DNA of 64,000 nucleotides from Leptospira koniambonensis (GTDB lineage: Bacteria; Spirochaetota; Leptospiria; Leptospirales; Leptospiraceae), in NCBI RefSeq assembly GCF_004769555.1, contig NZ_RQFY01000001.1:372001-436000 (forward strand), given 5' to 3'. The position numbers and the translations under genes were made by a program. Positions 63,185-64,000 of the stretch are shown one piece after another. Each line of letters opens with the position of its first letter. The first letter of the stretch is position 1. The notes under the pieces were generated by a model. It made no database searches. It saw only the letters and a program-made list of their open reading frames with translations, and had not been told where the DNA came from.

Positions 63185-64000
63185 TTAAGGGCAGACAATC
63201 AGAGATGCAGGATCTGTTACAGCTTGTCCTACAAATCTCATTCCTCCTAACAGATACGGATCTGCAACTTGAGGAGAATTCAAGGTGAAGAATTGTACCT
63301 TATCACTCTTCGCACTGATCGCACAGGATTGAGTTCCTGCAGGGTTGATCAATTTAGGGAAAGTGATGTCTGGAGGCATTGGTATTTCTTTCATAATACT
63401 GTTTACCATTGGGATCACCAAGGTGGTGACTAACGGAGAGATTACTGATTTAATACCATCAGGGTCCAAACCGAATGGATTGTAAGTTTGTCCTTCTAAA
63501 ACTTCTACAGAGTAATCCAAGTTATTGATTGGATCTAAGATCACCTGAAGCGCATTCAAATTAGCAAATGCAGGGTTATTAGTAGGGTTAGAGAACATTT
63601 TGAAACGGAAGTCTGCATCCGCAGCAAAACTGATCCTAACTGTTCCCAAAGTTTGTTGGTAACCATTCGCTCTTGTATCTGCTTGGCATTCTGTTAGTTC
63701 TTCATCCACAAGACCTGTGCAAGAAGTTGGCTTCTTAGCAATGATCTGTAATTGCATTTCAGTAAAATACAATCTCATCTTAGGTATTCCAGCGGAAGTC
63801 ATAGGTTTAAACTTCACGTTAGGAGCATGAATTGGAGACATCACCATATCGATATCATCAAAAGATTTTACTGGAGGTGCAATCGCGTTAGAACCATTCA
63901 GACCTTGCAATTTGTTTCTTCCTGGCACAAGGATTGTAACCAAAGGAGAAGCTTTTAAGAAGGAAGTTGTCAGCGCGAATAGAGGATCCGCACCTGCGAA
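63185..64000 (-). CDS. Protein of unknown function, C-terminal part (truncated by the window edge)
   Basis: The frame is open at base 64000, so the true start is outside; an internal TTG at 63943 is not preferred because coding-like sequence continues upstream ('FALTTSFLKASPLVTILVPG'). The visible 271 residues show no catalytic motif. Features are a Pro/Asn-rich strand-forming region with 'MQLQIIAKKPTSC' and 'LGTVRISFAADADFRF'. Then comes 'ISPLVTTLVIPMVNSIMKEIPMP' and a final 'CAISAKSDKVQFFTLNSPQ'. The hydrophobic helix followed by 'IPMPPDITFP' faintly recalls the ends of BPI/TULIP lipid-binding domains, but this is speculative. The gene ends at a strong terminator. Confidence 0.8.
   Translation of the reverse strand, partial: FAGADPLFALTTSFLKASPLVTILVPGRNKLQGLNGSNAIAPPVKSFDDIDMVMSPIHAPNVKFKPMTSAGIPKMRLYFTEMQLQIIAKKPTSCTGLVDEELTECQADTRANGYQQTLGTVRISFAADADFRFKMFSNPTNNPAFANLNALQVILDPINNLDYSVEVLEGQTYNPFGLDPDGIKSVISPLVTTLVIPMVNSIMKEIPMPPDITFPKLINPAGTQSCAISAKSDKVQFFTLNSPQVADPYLLGGMRFVGQAVTDPASLIVCP

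Noticed and set aside
1..64000. tRNA/rRNA genes, CRISPR arrays, insertion sequences, prophage or toxin-antitoxin loci
   Set aside because: Looked for in intergenic regions and among the proteins; none showed the needed repeats, transposase, integrase or RNA folds.

Overview
The window looks like chromosomal DNA from a spirochaete of the genus Leptospira, more likely an environmental or intermediate species than L. interrogans. This is inferred from several signs: lipoproteins with a relaxed spirochaetal lipobox, a TatT-TatP-TatQM type TRAP transporter as described in Treponema pallidum, many PAS-containing histidine kinases of the HisKA_2 kind, intergenic copies of a TGTAGGAACTCC-like palindrome, and moderate GC content. 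No rRNA, tRNA, CRISPR, insertion sequence or prophage was recognised. Nearly all the DNA is coding, and many neighbouring genes overlap by 4 bases (ATGA or TTGA).

Left part (1-21.3 kb): housekeeping. A truncated asnS (minus) diverges from folD / esterase-like gene / cysS / rlmB (plus), followed by a lipase-like lipoprotein. A ten-gene minus-strand run then reads hisD-panC-mfd-lipoprotein-uppP-lptD-wbaP-gatC-gatA-hisF. It mixes amino-acid, vitamin, DNA-repair, tRNA-amidation and envelope-building functions, and no gap exceeds about 50 nt. xth (plus) meets a small unknown gene head-on over a perfect palindrome.

Middle (21.4-53.3 kb): signalling-rich. It holds a receiver-GGDEF protein, a 13-Cys copper-storage-like protein, a kinase / receiver / receiver-kinase set, a cyclophilin and an unusual four-gene plus-strand locus. 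That locus encodes a class III adenylate cyclase, a FecR-FN3 protein, an FN3/membrane protein and a beta-helix lipoprotein. Further on are an ABC-F ATPase, two more PAS kinases around a cAMP-binding-type protein and a hydrolase lipoprotein, a DUF445 membrane protein, and a poly-gamma-glutamate set (pgsB, pgsC, pgsW). The pgs genes lie directly downstream of a PAS kinase and an RsbU-type phosphatase.

Right part (53.4-64 kb): an FKBP isomerase and an RRM protein, a PiT phosphate transporter with a long C-terminal helical region, an intergenic repeat, a complete TatT-TatP-TatQM TRAP transporter, and upstream of it a membrane-anchored SARP/BTAD-type regulator. The window ends in a truncated gene of unknown function followed by a clear minus-strand terminator.

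The best candidates for undescribed biology are: (1) the cyclase-FecR-FN3-beta-helix locus, whose cyclase has an N-terminal domain resembling a degenerate phosphatase; (2) the kinase-phosphatase-pgsBCW operon; (3) the membrane-tethered SARP next to the TRAP operon; (4) the esterase-like gene that has lost its nucleophile and histidine; and (5) the palindrome that gives two convergent genes the same C-terminal residues.
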